A stretch of DNA of 64,000 nucleotides from DAMCZI01 sp032095175 (GCA_032095175.1 DAMCZI010000009.1:61538-125537); one strand, 5' to 3'. Positions 17,432 through 26,255 are shown, numbered from the stretch's first letter. A program made the numbers and translations. The notes: generated by a model not told the origin, from the letters alone.

Positions 17432-18187
17432 CTACAATCCTAAAAACTCGCAAGCATTCTTGTAAGTTCCCTGCATTACCTCATCATAGCTCATACCTCT
17501 TAACTCTGCTATCTTGTTTATAACATGTACAAGATATGATGAATCGTTTCTTTCCCCTCTATGAGGAACTGGCGCCATATATGGGCAGTCAGTTTCTACA
17601 AGAATCCTGTCAAAGGGGATGTTCTTTACAACTTCAACTGCCTTTGCAGCATTTTTGAATGTAACTACCCCTGTAAATCCAAGATGGTAATCAAATTTCA
17701 GTATTTCTCTTGCAAAGGGAAGAGTACCTGAATAACAGTGAAGAACTCCCCTTACATCCTTAAATTCCTTTATTACATTTAAAGTATCCTCATGGGCATC
17801 TCTGTCATGTATTATTACAGGATAATTAAGCGCCCTTGCAATATCCATCTGCTCTTTAAAGGCTTTTATCTGAAGGTCCCTATCAAAATTATCATAATAA
17901 TAGTCAAGTCCAATTTCCCCTAGGGCTACAACTTTTTTGCTTCGAAGCATATCTCCTATTTTGTTTATGTTTTTTGCTACTTCATCGCAACTTTCTGGAT
18001 GAACTCCTACTGCGCCATATATAAAATCGTACTTTTCAATAAGCTTTAATGTTTTTTCAGAGCCAGAAATATCTGCTCCACAGTTTAAAGCCCTTGCTAC
18101 TCCAGCCTTCTGAATCTTATCTAATACCTCTTCCCTATCCTCATCAAAGGCTTCATCATCATAATGTGCATGAGAATCAAATATCAT
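17432..18187 (-). CDS. tatD: TatD family metal-dependent deoxyribonuclease
   Basis: A 251-residue TIM-barrel metallohydrolase. Metal ligands are visible in order: DSHAHYD at the N-terminus, GEIGLDYYYD (Glu), PVIIHDRDA (His), LHCYSG (His) and ETDCPYMAP (Asp near the C-terminus). Family members are 3'-5' DNases that also act on damaged DNA. ATG at 18187 is the start (GGAG 8 nt upstream); the longer open frame lies over an intergenic hairpin. It lies directly downstream of metG, as in most Firmicutes. Confidence 0.95.
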   Translation of the reverse strand: MIFDSHAHYDDEAFDEDREEVLDKIQKAGVARALNCGADISGSEKTLKLIEKYDFIYGAVGVHPESCDEVAKNINKIGDMLRSKKVVALGEIGLDYYYDNFDRDLQIKAFKEQMDIARALNYPVIIHDRDAHEDTLNVIKEFKDVRGVLHCYSGTLPFAREILKFDYHLGFTGVVTFKNAAKAVEVVKNIPFDRILVETDCPYMAPVPHRGERNDSSYLVHVINKIAELRGMSYDEVMQGTYKNACEFLGL

Positions 18188-18202
18188 CACTATCATCTCC
18201 TT

Positions 18203-18246
18203 AGTAGTGGCAGCCATATTAGTTATAACTAATATGGCTGCCACTT
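18203..18246. other. Strong intercistronic hairpin between metG and tatD
   Basis: AGTGGCAGCCATATTAGTTA pairs with TAACTAATATGGCTGCCACT, giving about 20 bp with almost no loop. The U-run is on the plus strand side, so for the metG-tatD transcript this looks more like an attenuating or stabilising hairpin than a terminator. Confidence 0.6.
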
Positions 18247-18255
18247 TTTATCATC

Positions 18256-20202
18256 TTACCTTACTATACTTCCTGTTTCAAGTTCTCCTTCAATTGTTCC
18301 AACAAACAGCTCCTTATCATCATCTGAAGCTGCTGAAAGTATCATTCCATAGGAGTCCTCTCCTCTAAGCTTTACTGGCTTTAGGTTAGCAACAAGAATA
18401 ACCTTCTTTCCTACAAGCTCTTCTGGCTTATAGAACTTTGCTATTCCGGATATTACCTGTCTTATCTCGCCACCAAGGTCAACCTTTAGCTTTAAGAGCT
18501 TATCCGCTCCCTTAACCTTTTCGCATTCAACAACCTTTACAATTCTCAAATCTACCTTTGAAAAGTCGTCTATTGTTATTTCAGGCTTTATAGGAACTAT
18601 TTCTCTTTTCTTTGGTGCATTCATTGAAGCTTCTCTTATTTTATCAAGTTCTTCAAGTTTCTTTTCAACATCTATTCTTGGGAATAAAAGCTCGCCCCTC
18701 TTAACAGTAGTTCCTTCTTTAATCCTTCCAAATTCCTTTGTGCTTTCCCAAGTCAGTATATCCTCAGTAAATCCAAACTGGCTGTTTATCTTTGAAGCTG
18801 TGTCTGGAAGGAATGAGGAAATCAGTACTGATATTATTCTTATGGATTCTGAAAGATTGTATAGAACTCCAGCAAGTCTTTCCTTCTGTGCTTCATCCTT
18901 TGCAAGAACCCATGGCATTGTCTCATCGATGTACTTGTTTGCCCTAGAAATAAGTCTCCATATTTCATCAACTGCATCGCTTATTCTAAGCTTATCCATT
19001 ATTCCCTCTGTTCTTACTGGAACCTCAAGGGCTGTGTTTATAAGGGATTTATCAAAATCATCTACATTATTCTTTCCCTTTGAAAGCACTCCATTGAAGT
19101 ACTTTTCAACCATTGTAAGTGTCCTTGAAACAAGGTTTCCAAGGTCATTTGCAAGGTCTGAGTTTATTCTCTTTATAAACATTTCGTTGTTATAAAGTCC
19201 ATCTGCTCCAAATGGTATTTCTCTTAATAGATAGTATCTTACAGCATCTACTCCAAACTGTTCTGCAAGTACAACAGGGTCAACAACGTTTCCCTTTGAC
19301 TTTGACATCTTTCCTCCGTCAACCAACAGCCATCCGTGTCCAAATACCTGCTTTGGAAGTGGAAGATCAAGAGCCATAAGCATTATAGGCCATATTATTG
19401 TGTGGAATCTTAATATGTCCTTTCCTATAAGGTGTACATCTGCTGGCCAGAATTTATTATATAGAGTATCATCCTCTCCCTCGTAGCCTAAGGCTGTAAT
19501 ATAGTTTGAAAGAGCATCTATCCATACATATATTACATGCTTCTCATCAAAGGTTACAGGAACTCCCCAAGTAAAGGAGGTTCTTGAAACACATAGATCA
19601 TCAAGTCCTGGCTTTAGGAAGTTGTTTATCATTTCATTCTTTCTGCTTTCAGGCTGTATGAATTCTGGATGATCTTCAATGTACTTTATAAGCCTATCCT
19701 GATACTTTGAAAGCTTAAAGAAGTATGCTTCTTCCTTTGTTAATTCAACTGGTCTTCCACAGTCTGGGCACTTTCCATCTACAAGCTGTGTTTCTGTGAA
19801 GAAGGATTCACATGGGGTACAGTAAAGTCCTTCATAGTATCCCTTGTATATATCTCCCTGATCATAAAGCTTTTTAAATATCTTTTGAACTGCATTTTCA
19901 TGGTAGTCGTCTGTTGTTCTTATAAATTTATCATAGGATATATTCATAAGCTTCCAGAGTTCCTTTATTCCTGCAACTATTTCATCAACATATCCCTTAG
20001 GTGTTACTCCCTTTTCATCTGCAATTCTTTGAAGCTTTTGTCCGTGTTCATCTGATCCTGTCAAAAACATTACATCATATCCACAAAGCCTCTTAAATCT
20101 TGCAATTGCATCTGCTGCAACTGTTGTATATGTGTTTCCTATATGAAGCTTATTACTTGGATAGTATATTGGTGTTGTGATATAAAATCTCTTATTTTCC
20201 AT
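18256..20202 (-). CDS. metG: Methionyl-tRNA synthetase
   Basis: Charges tRNA-Met and initiator tRNA. The 648-residue class I synthetase has the HIGH-like HIGN (YYPSNKLHIGNTY), a four-cysteine zinc knuckle (CTPC and CPDC near residues 127-147), the KMSKS loop (GGKMSKSKGNVVDP, about 298-311), an anticodon-binding helical domain and a C-terminal EMAP/Arc1p-type tRNA-binding OB domain (KVDLRIVKVVECEKVKGADK). AAAGGAG precedes the ATG. Expression is set by the T-box at 20394-20685, which reads a Met codon. An A-type hairpin is inserted between the T-box terminator and the start codon. Confidence 0.98.
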   Translation of the reverse strand: MENKRFYITTPIYYPSNKLHIGNTYTTVAADAIARFKRLCGYDVMFLTGSDEHGQKLQRIADEKGVTPKGYVDEIVAGIKELWKLMNISYDKFIRTTDDYHENAVQKIFKKLYDQGDIYKGYYEGLYCTPCESFFTETQLVDGKCPDCGRPVELTKEEAYFFKLSKYQDRLIKYIEDHPEFIQPESRKNEMINNFLKPGLDDLCVSRTSFTWGVPVTFDEKHVIYVWIDALSNYITALGYEGEDDTLYNKFWPADVHLIGKDILRFHTIIWPIMLMALDLPLPKQVFGHGWLLVDGGKMSKSKGNVVDPVVLAEQFGVDAVRYYLLREIPFGADGLYNNEMFIKRINSDLANDLGNLVSRTLTMVEKYFNGVLSKGKNNVDDFDKSLINTALEVPVRTEGIMDKLRISDAVDEIWRLISRANKYIDETMPWVLAKDEAQKERLAGVLYNLSESIRIISVLISSFLPDTASKINSQFGFTEDILTWESTKEFGRIKEGTTVKRGELLFPRIDVEKKLEELDKIREASMNAPKKREIVPIKPEITIDDFSKVDLRIVKVVECEKVKGADKLLKLKVDLGGEIRQVISGIAKFYKPEELVGKKVILVANLKPVKLRGEDSYGMILSAASDDDKELFVGTIEGELETGSIVR

Positions 20203-20287
20203 ACCTATTCTCCTTTCAATTTGTGTTAAATCTATTTTCCCGGCATTTAACTCCGGAGATTTCCTAATCCAACGACTAATGTGACAT

Positions 20288-20382
20288 AGGTGACAGGCTC
20301 TTGAGTTATGAGTTATTTACCACAAACCATCTTTAAATATCAAAACTCCATAAATAACTCATAACTCAAGTGCCTGTTACCT
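20288..20382. repeat. A-type palindromic repeat, copy 7 (inverted), inside the metG leader
   Basis: AGGTGACAGGCTCTTGAG to CTCAAGTGCCTGTTACCT; inner arms GAGTTATGAG/CTCATAACTC are a compensated pair. It lies 12 nt downstream of the T-box terminator and about 85 nt before metG, so it is transcribed in every metG mRNA. Confidence 0.92.
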
Positions 20383-20393
20383 TCCATCACCCA

Positions 20394-20685
20394 AAAAAAA
20401 TAAAAACCACACCCCATATATAGGGGCGTGGTTACGCTTTACCACCCTAATTCATTCCTATCTCACAATAGGAACCTCCCTAAGTGACTATCATCACCCT
20501 ACAATATAACGGTTGTAACCGTGGCAGCCTACTAAACTTCAACTGCCATGCTCTGGAGCCATCTTCATATGCCCCTCCACCGCCGGTTTTCACCTTCCCC
20601 GGCTCTCTTTAGATGTAGCCTGCATACTACTCTTTCCTTCACAGCATTTTAACCTATGGGTATTTTTCGTGCTACGTGCTATAGT
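20394..20685 (-). promoter_or_regulatory. T-box leader of metG (Met specifier AUG)
   Basis: The minus strand holds, in order, the AAGGAAAGAGTAGTA start of stem I, the GAAGATGGCTCC specifier loop with ATG (Met) at 20560-20562, the near-consensus T-box AGGGTGGTAAAGCG, and a GC-rich terminator AACCACGCCCC/GGGGTGTGGTT followed by U residues (20398-20432). Uncharged tRNA-Met should pair with specifier and T-box and prevent termination. The usual AGGGTGGTACCGCG is changed to AAAGCG at the 3' side. Confidence 0.93.
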
Positions 20686-20688
20686 TAT

Positions 20689-20717
20689 ATAATATATAAT
20701 ACCCAAATTGGTGTCAA
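20689..20717 (-). promoter_or_regulatory. metG promoter
   Basis: TTGACA (20712-20717), 17-nt spacer, TATTAT (20689-20694) on the minus strand. It lies about 70 nt beyond the end of tnpB, so the element inserted just upstream of the promoter and left it intact. Confidence 0.75.
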
Positions 20718-20785
20718 TACACACAAGGTTATAAATATCATTAAAGATAATAAATAACCATAAAATCTTTAATAAATATTCTTTA

Positions 20786-21997
20786 TTAAGCAATATTGAG
20801 CCTAACTGGGTGTAACCCCACACCCTCTATCCCATCTACAAATGCTTTTGGGAATACTTTTCTTATGATATTGTATGAGCCATTAACATCAGCATTTGTT
20901 AGAATACCATTTATACTCCTATATAGCCCTCTTTTTATTCTTTTGCCACTAAAAGAGTATAAATTGTCATTATCTTTTTTGTAAATTGGAAGTTCATCCA
21001 TATCTATAAAACTAGCTTTACTCGTGTAACTTTCCTCCGTAACAAAAAAGTTTATTCCTGCTTCTTCACACTTATATTTCATTTGATTTATAAATATTTC
21101 ATATGGTATTCCTATAAACTGCTGATTGTTTCTTTTGCCAAGATTGATTTCTTGTTTCCAATTTTTATTATTACCTATAATTAGTGTATCAATTTTTTCT
21201 GTAATACACCAGTTCACAATAAATCTACTTGTTTTATGCAGAAAATCTTTAATTTTATTGTTTCTTTTCAAGGTTAACCTTTCTATCCTTTTACTAGTTC
21301 CATAGCTTCCTACAAAACTCATGAACTCTGCTTTCCTTTTATTGTAATATTGGTTTATAGACTTGATACTTTTGCCGTTAATAACAATAGGTTTAATTCC
21401 GATGTTATTTGTTAAGGTTACAAAATTATCAAGTCCTAAGTCAATTCCTGCAATATTCTTTGTTGGCTTTGGGTCAATTTCGATTTCTTTCTCATATACC
21501 ACTTCAATTAAGTAAATACTACCCTTTGGAATTATTCTTACTTGTTTTAAATTATCGTTTATTGAAGTTTTCAAAGTCAAATCTGTTTTAGGGAATGTAA
21601 TATATTCCTTTACAATTTTGCATTGCTGATAAGTAAAAATGACAATATTCCTTCCATCCTTCTTTTTATATGTAGGTATTCTAGGTCTACCCAGGTATTT
21701 ATCCTTATTTTTTGACCAATCTTTTATGGAAAACATGAAGGATTTCCAATTCTTATCTAATAACCTTAAGATTTGCTGAGCTGTTTGTGCTGGAAGCGCT
21801 TTATAGGTTTCATGGGTTTTAAGCAATTTATGAAGATCATTATACCTTACCCATTTGTTATTATTAATGAATTCCTGCCTTATTATATAGTTACCATAAT
21901 TATATATGTTCTTAGATGCAAAGCTTAATTCATCGCAATAATTATATATATTATGATTGCGATTTATCTGAATTTGCTCTACTCTATTAACAATCAT
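20786..21997 (-). CDS. tnpB: IS607-associated TnpB (RNA-guided nuclease family), atypical RuvC-II
   Basis: A 403-residue TnpB/IS200-IS605 OrfB family protein. RuvC-I has Asp186 (IAGIDLGLD) and RuvC-III has Asp370 (TNADVNGSYNII). At the usual RuvC-II glutamate position stands Gly275 (TLIIGNNKNWKQ). A conserved VTEESYTSK (Glu321/322) follows, as in the TnpB branch thought to have a relocated glutamate. The CxxC zinc finger is absent, with ASFIDM where TxxCSxC would be. Its start overlaps the 3' end of a tnpA remnant, the normal IS607 layout. The guide RNA scaffold of such elements overlaps the tnpB 3' end; a GGGTGT/ACACCC hairpin is present there. The reading frame is intact. Confidence 0.9.
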   Translation of the reverse strand: MIVNRVEQIQINRNHNIYNYCDELSFASKNIYNYGNYIIRQEFINNNKWVRYNDLHKLLKTHETYKALPAQTAQQILRLLDKNWKSFMFSIKDWSKNKDKYLGRPRIPTYKKKDGRNIVIFTYQQCKIVKEYITFPKTDLTLKTSINDNLKQVRIIPKGSIYLIEVVYEKEIEIDPKPTKNIAGIDLGLDNFVTLTNNIGIKPIVINGKSIKSINQYYNKRKAEFMSFVGSYGTSKRIERLTLKRNNKIKDFLHKTSRFIVNWCITEKIDTLIIGNNKNWKQEINLGKRNNQQFIGIPYEIFINQMKYKCEEAGINFFVTEESYTSKASFIDMDELPIYKKDNDNLYSFSGKRIKRGLYRSINGILTNADVNGSYNIIRKVFPKAFVDGIEGVGLHPVRLNIA

Positions 21998-22264
21998 CCT
22001 CTATATTCACCTCATTTTCTATAAACTTCTTAATTCTTTCTTTTCTTCTGTTACTATACAATTTCATCGAGTAGCAATGCAGTAGACTTACTATTTCTTC
22101 AAATATTTCCTTACTATCAAGCTTACTACTTCCTATTTCAGACATTGCAATTATTTCGGTGTCAAACTTTCTATAAAAGATATTTTTATTACTCCCTCCT
22201 TAACATATTTACATAATGTAGGGCGTGTAATGTGTAGCAATTCTAATACTTCATTTGCCTTCAT
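21987..22264 (-). pseudogene. tnpA: IS607-type serine recombinase tnpA, internally deleted and frameshifted
   Basis: The 5' part encodes a MerR-like helix-turn-helix (MKANEVLELLHITRPTLCKY) after a good GGAGG. It then stops at 22151. In the next frame the 3' part encodes the family C-terminus (IVSLLHCYSMKLYSNRRKER), whose stop overlaps the tnpB start. About 100 residues between them, including the catalytic serine domain, are missing. The element therefore cannot move itself. Confidence 0.82.
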
Positions 22265-22387
22265 AATAATAATTCCTCCATAACTAGTATTACCAATTAT
22301 AGAGGAATTATTTTGATTTTTATTATAACCTTTAATTTTATTTATCATTACTATCATTTTTCTTGACTATATAACAATTATTAAAAA

Positions 22388-24151
22388 TTACATCTTTTCT
22401 GGTGCTTCAATTCCCAACAAATCCAGCCCTGTTTCAAGTACATTCTTTGTAAGTGTTATAAGGTTAATCCAGGATGTCTTCTTTTCCATATCCTCTTCTG
22501 ATATAATTCTGTTTTCATGATAGAACCTGTTGAAGAGGTTTGATAAATCATAGATATATTCACAAACCCTGTGTGGTGCCTTGTCCTTAAAGCTTGTTTC
22601 AATAGCTTCATTGAACTTTGAAAGCTTTAGCATTAAATCCCTTTCTGTAGGGCTGTATGGCTGAAGTATCTTTTTATCGAAGCTTCCCATTTCTTCAGCT
22701 ACTTTTCTTAAGATGGATTTTATTCTTACTACTGTATAAAGTATATATGGTCCTGTGTTTCCTTCGAAGGAAGCAAACCTATCCAGGTCGAATACATAGT
22801 CCTTTGTAGCCTGGTTTGATAAATCGCCGTATTTTAGTGCAGCTAGACCAACCTTCCTTGCTATTTCCTCAACATCTTCACCCTCTAAAGCTTTGTTTTC
22901 CTTAAGCTTATCAATTACGTTGTCCTTTATGATTTGGATTAAATCCTGGAGCCTCATTACTCCGCCTTCCCTTGTCTTAAAAGGCTTTCCATCCTTTCCA
23001 TTCATTGTTCCAAATCCTATGAAATCAAGATTTAAAGCCTCATCAGCAATCTTGGTCTTTTTTACACACCTGAAAACCTGTTCAAAGTGCAGTCCCTGTC
23101 TTTTGTCTACAACATATACTATTTCATCAGGGTTGTAATCCTTTATTCTTTCCCATATTGTTGCAAGGTCTGTTGTACTATATAGGGAAGAACCATCGGA
23201 TTTTAGTATAATAATAGGAGGAACTTGATGGGTATCTGTTTCTTCAGCAACATCAACAACCAACGCTCCTTCACTTTCGTATGCGTAGTTGTTTTTCTTT
23301 AGATAATCTACAAGGTCAGGGATATATTTCTGGCAGTCACTTTCGCCCTTCCAAAGATCAAACTCAACGTTTAGGTTTCCATAGTTTTTCTTCAAGTCTG
23401 CTACAGAAACGCTTAATATATGCTTCCATAAAGCAATATATCCTGGCCTTCCATTTTGAAGCTCAAAAGTTGCCCTTCTTGCTTCTTCCATAGCCGCTTC
23501 ATCACTCTTTGCAAGCTTGCTTGCCGCTGGGTATATTTCCTCAAGCTCATCTATTGTAAATGGTGCCTCACTTGGATATTCACCTTTGTAGCTTTCGTCA
23601 AAATAAGGCAAATCAGGCTGTCTCCTCTTTACCTCTGATATTACCATTCCTATCTGAAGACCCCAGTCTCCAAGATGAACGTCTCCAATTGCATTGTGTC
23701 CTAGAAATCTAAAAATCCTTTTTAAGCTTTCCCCAATTATTGCAGCACGAAGATGACCAACATGAAGCGGCTTTGCAACATTTGCTCCACCGTAATCAAC
23801 CATTATTGTCATTGGATTTTCTGCTGTAGAACAGCCGTATTTGCTATCACCATACATTTCGTTAACATACTTTGTAAGGAAGCTGTCCTTTATATTCATA
23901 TTGATAAATCCAGGACCTGCTGTGGATACATTCTCTAACATATCCAATGTCTTTAATTCCTCTAATACCTCATTTGCAATCTGAAAAGGTGCCTTTTTAA
24001 ATTTCTTTGCAGCAGGAAGAGCACCATTACACTGGAACTGACATAAATCTGGACGATTTGAAACTGTAACTACTCCATATTCCCTGCCATATCCGCACTT
24101 TTCAAACTTTTCCTGAACAGCATCAGTTAAAATACTTAAAAGTTTCTCCAT
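22388..24151 (-). CDS. argS: Arginyl-tRNA synthetase
   Basis: Charges tRNA-Arg. The 587-residue class I enzyme has the N-terminal Add-1 domain (RPDLCQFQCNGALPAAK), the HIGH-type motif (KPLHVGHLRAAIIGE, about residues 128-142), the arginine-site region (GTMNGKDGKPFKTREGG replacing KMSKS) and the DALR anticodon-binding domain at the C-terminus. The second of two close ATG codons (24151) is 7 nt from GGAGG and is preferred. Transcription is governed by the T-box at 24205-24475. A decayed second copy of its 3' end lies at 24500-24690. Confidence 0.97.
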   Translation of the reverse strand: MEKLLSILTDAVQEKFEKCGYGREYGVVTVSNRPDLCQFQCNGALPAAKKFKKAPFQIANEVLEELKTLDMLENVSTAGPGFINMNIKDSFLTKYVNEMYGDSKYGCSTAENPMTIMVDYGGANVAKPLHVGHLRAAIIGESLKRIFRFLGHNAIGDVHLGDWGLQIGMVISEVKRRQPDLPYFDESYKGEYPSEAPFTIDELEEIYPAASKLAKSDEAAMEEARRATFELQNGRPGYIALWKHILSVSVADLKKNYGNLNVEFDLWKGESDCQKYIPDLVDYLKKNNYAYESEGALVVDVAEETDTHQVPPIIILKSDGSSLYSTTDLATIWERIKDYNPDEIVYVVDKRQGLHFEQVFRCVKKTKIADEALNLDFIGFGTMNGKDGKPFKTREGGVMRLQDLIQIIKDNVIDKLKENKALEGEDVEEIARKVGLAALKYGDLSNQATKDYVFDLDRFASFEGNTGPYILYTVVRIKSILRKVAEEMGSFDKKILQPYSPTERDLMLKLSKFNEAIETSFKDKAPHRVCEYIYDLSNLFNRFYHENRIISEEDMEKKTSWINLITLTKNVLETGLDLLGIEAPEKM

Positions 24152-24204
24152 TGTCATACCTCCATTCCTAAATTTATTATGTTTATTGATACCTCAAATT
24201 ATAT

Positions 24205-24475
24205 CTAAAAATAAAACCCGTCTCTTTTCAAAAAAGAGACGGGTAAAATTTCCGTGGTACCACTCTAGTTGGCCCTATAAGTCTTACTAAAACCTATCAG
24301 CCCTCTTAAAACCTTAACGCGGTTAACGACTTACCCTTGCCAATTAGCTCAGGCAGCTTCTCCGAGTCCCTCTTCCCTTTATGCTCTCCTACAGGACTTT
24401 CACTCTACTCCTGCTCGCTTAAGGATAACAAAAAAGTACTCTTCTCTTCCCAGAATTTATATTTTTCTGTTTTGC
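24205..24475 (-). promoter_or_regulatory. T-box leader of argS (Arg specifier AGG)
   Basis: Minus strand: GAAGAGAAGAGTA at the 5' side, the loop GAAGAGGGACTC with AGG at 24369-24371 in the same position as ATG in the metG leader, the T-box core AGAGTGGTACCACGG and the terminator ACCCGTCTCTT/AAGAGACGGGT followed by U residues (24212-24244). The specifier is read as Arg AGG by alignment with the metG loop. Confidence 0.92.
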
Positions 24476-24480
24476 CCTAT

Positions 24481-24510
24481 ATTATAATCCCTTTTAACAT
24501 GTCCTGTCAA
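24481..24510 (-). promoter_or_regulatory. argS promoter
   Basis: TTGACA (24505-24510) and TATAAT (24481-24486) with an 18-nt spacer on the minus strand; transcription should start about 24474, at the 5' end of the T-box. Confidence 0.75.
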
Positions 24511-24690
24511 TAGTGACATCGGACAACAGACACCTTCTGCATCTTTTACATCTTTTCTGAACTTCAATCCCCAACAAATTCAATCCTGTTTCCAGTACGT
24601 TCTTTGTAAGTGTTGTAAGGCTAATCCAGAATGTATTCGCAAACCCTGTGTGGCGCCTTATCTTTAATGCTTGTTCTAATGCAATTTTTA
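24500..24690 (-). pseudogene. Relic of a second argS (3' end)
   Basis: Two blocks resemble the end of argS. Bases 24635-24685 match the segment encoding ETSFKDKAPHRVCEY, and 24542-24622 match the segment encoding LITLTKNVLETGLDLLGIEA (here LTTLTKNVLETGLNLLGIEV). About 85 nt are deleted between the blocks and frame is lost in part. The divergence suggests an old duplication, or replacement of an ancestral argS. The argS promoter now lies within or beside it. Confidence 0.85.
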
Positions 24691-24696
24691 TAATTT

Positions 24697-26004
24697 TTAC
24701 AAACATGTAGTTAAAGCTGGGAAGTTTTTATAAATTGCATTGATTTTTAAAAGATAATCAATTGCAGTTTTTCCATCTCCAAGTTTTATATACATTTCAC
24801 AAAAATTCATATAAAGTTCCGCCTCATATTTTTTACTATTTAATTTTTGTATAAAGTCTAAAGCAATAAATCCAACCATTTCTGCCTTGTTGTATTCTTC
24901 TAGCTCAATAAAACATTCAAATTTTTCAATAAAAACTTCAATTATTAACTCAAGCTTATCTTGTTTTAAGGCATTCTCCTCTGCTTCTTCAATAGCTTTG
25001 ACAGCACTATCATAATCCCCCATTTCCATAAAAAGACTTGATAAATTCATATATGTATACACAATTCTTGTATCGTTATGTATCTTCTGATGCTCAGCAG
25101 CTTCCTTAAAAGCCCTAACCGCTTCCTTCTTTTTTCCCATTTTCCATAAACAAAGTCCAATATTATTTTTAACTCTTCCTGCTCCAATATAATCTTTTTG
25201 ATTAATATACTTTTCAAATGCATCATTAAATGATCTTTCTCCTACTTTGTCACCGGTTGAATGCATATCTAAAAGACCTTTTAGCAAATTAACATCAGCC
25301 AAAATTTTTTCGCTTCTCTTACACTCATGAGTCTCACAGTATTCAATACACATATTTATGTACTTTTTACTATCTTCTTTCCTTTTAAGAGTCGTATAGC
25401 AAATTGCAATGTCACAAAACAGGCTTGCAACTATATGTTCATCCACTTCTTCATTTATATAATTCCATGCACTAATATAATACCCCAAGGCTAGGTCAAA
25501 TTTATTAGTATTATATAAACTGTTTCCAATCTTTTTATAAGTGTTACATACAACATTTCTATCTCCATATCTTGAATAATACATAACTGCTTTAGTATAA
25601 AACTCAAATGCTTCATTGTATTTTTCCTGAATGTACATGCATTCGCCCTTAAAAAAATAATAAGATCCTTTTTGATTATCATTTATAAAATCCAGCATTT
25701 CTAATGCTGAATCTATCATCTTCATAGCATCATTATAATTTTTCTGATTAAATTGATTTTGACTTTTTTCCATAATTTTATCAAAGCTTATTGCACACTG
25801 CTCATCGTCAGATAAAGCAATTTCTTCAACACTGCATTCTAATCTTTCTGCTAAGTATTTCAAAAGGCCCTGACTTGGTCTACATTTTCCTCTTTCTACT
25901 GCACTAATTTGTGCAGGAGTAACCATATTCCCTGCAACATTCTTTAATGTTAACCCTTTTTCCATTCTTCTTTTTCTAATTCTATCTCCTATCCCCATTT
26001 CCAT
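24697..26004 (-). CDS. XRE-type helix-turn-helix regulator with TPR repeats (RRNPP-like)
   Basis: About 435 residues: an N-terminal XRE helix-turn-helix (about residues 4-65, IRKRRMEKGLTLKNVAGNMV, QISAVERGKCRPSQG) and then some eight TPR repeats (for example YYFFKGECMYIQEKYNEAFE, AIEEAEENALKQDKLEL) to the end. This is the architecture of RRNPP peptide pheromone receptors (NprR, PlcR) and of related clostridial regulators. No adjacent peptide gene was found. The start at 26004 follows GGTGGAG; an alternative ATG lies two codons on. It lies downstream of, and in the same orientation as, the giant protease gene, which might be its target. That is inference. Confidence 0.85.
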   Translation of the reverse strand: MEMGIGDRIRKRRMEKGLTLKNVAGNMVTPAQISAVERGKCRPSQGLLKYLAERLECSVEEIALSDDEQCAISFDKIMEKSQNQFNQKNYNDAMKMIDSALEMLDFINDNQKGSYYFFKGECMYIQEKYNEAFEFYTKAVMYYSRYGDRNVVCNTYKKIGNSLYNTNKFDLALGYYISAWNYINEEVDEHIVASLFCDIAICYTTLKRKEDSKKYINMCIEYCETHECKRSEKILADVNLLKGLLDMHSTGDKVGERSFNDAFEKYINQKDYIGAGRVKNNIGLCLWKMGKKKEAVRAFKEAAEHQKIHNDTRIVYTYMNLSSLFMEMGDYDSAVKAIEEAEENALKQDKLELIIEVFIEKFECFIELEEYNKAEMVGFIALDFIQKLNSKKYEAELYMNFCEMYIKLGDGKTAIDYLLKINAIYKNFPALTTCL

Positions 26005-26198
26005 AGCTCCACCTTTTTTAATAATAGCTAATTTCATTATATTTTGCTGTAAATGAGCTAAATTCTACTTATTTCTTTGTATTTCAATATGTTAAACCAT
26101 ATTATACATAAAATTAAAATAATAGTACAGGCAAAAATGAAAATTATACTCAAATGTATATAAAAATACTGGTTACCTCTTGGATATTTATAGTTTAA

Positions 26199-26247
26199 TA
26201 AAAAAATACCAACCTCTTAATCAAATATTAAGAGCTTGATATTTTTT
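26199..26247 (-). terminator. Intrinsic terminator of the subtilase gene
   Basis: CTCTTAATATTTGATTAAGAG hairpin flanked by AAAAAATATCAAG and GTTGGTATTTTTTT on the minus strand. Confidence 0.8.
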
Positions 26248-26255
26248 CTTATGTT

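Noticed and set aside
18203..18246. Terminator after metG
   Set aside because: The U-run is on the plus strand, away from the metG-tatD direction, so only a hairpin is claimed.
20394..20790. Group I intron (IStron) or TnpB guide RNA in the GC-rich region after tnpB
   Set aside because: The GC-rich part is a complete T-box leader with specifier, T-box core and terminator, belonging to metG and having its own promoter. Only the last stretch before 20718 could be guide RNA.
26060..26190. Hydrophobic short frame upstream of the XRE-TPR regulator, as a possible pheromone gene
   Set aside because: It coincides with the likely promoter (TATAAT on the minus strand near 26100) and has no start with a ribosome binding site.
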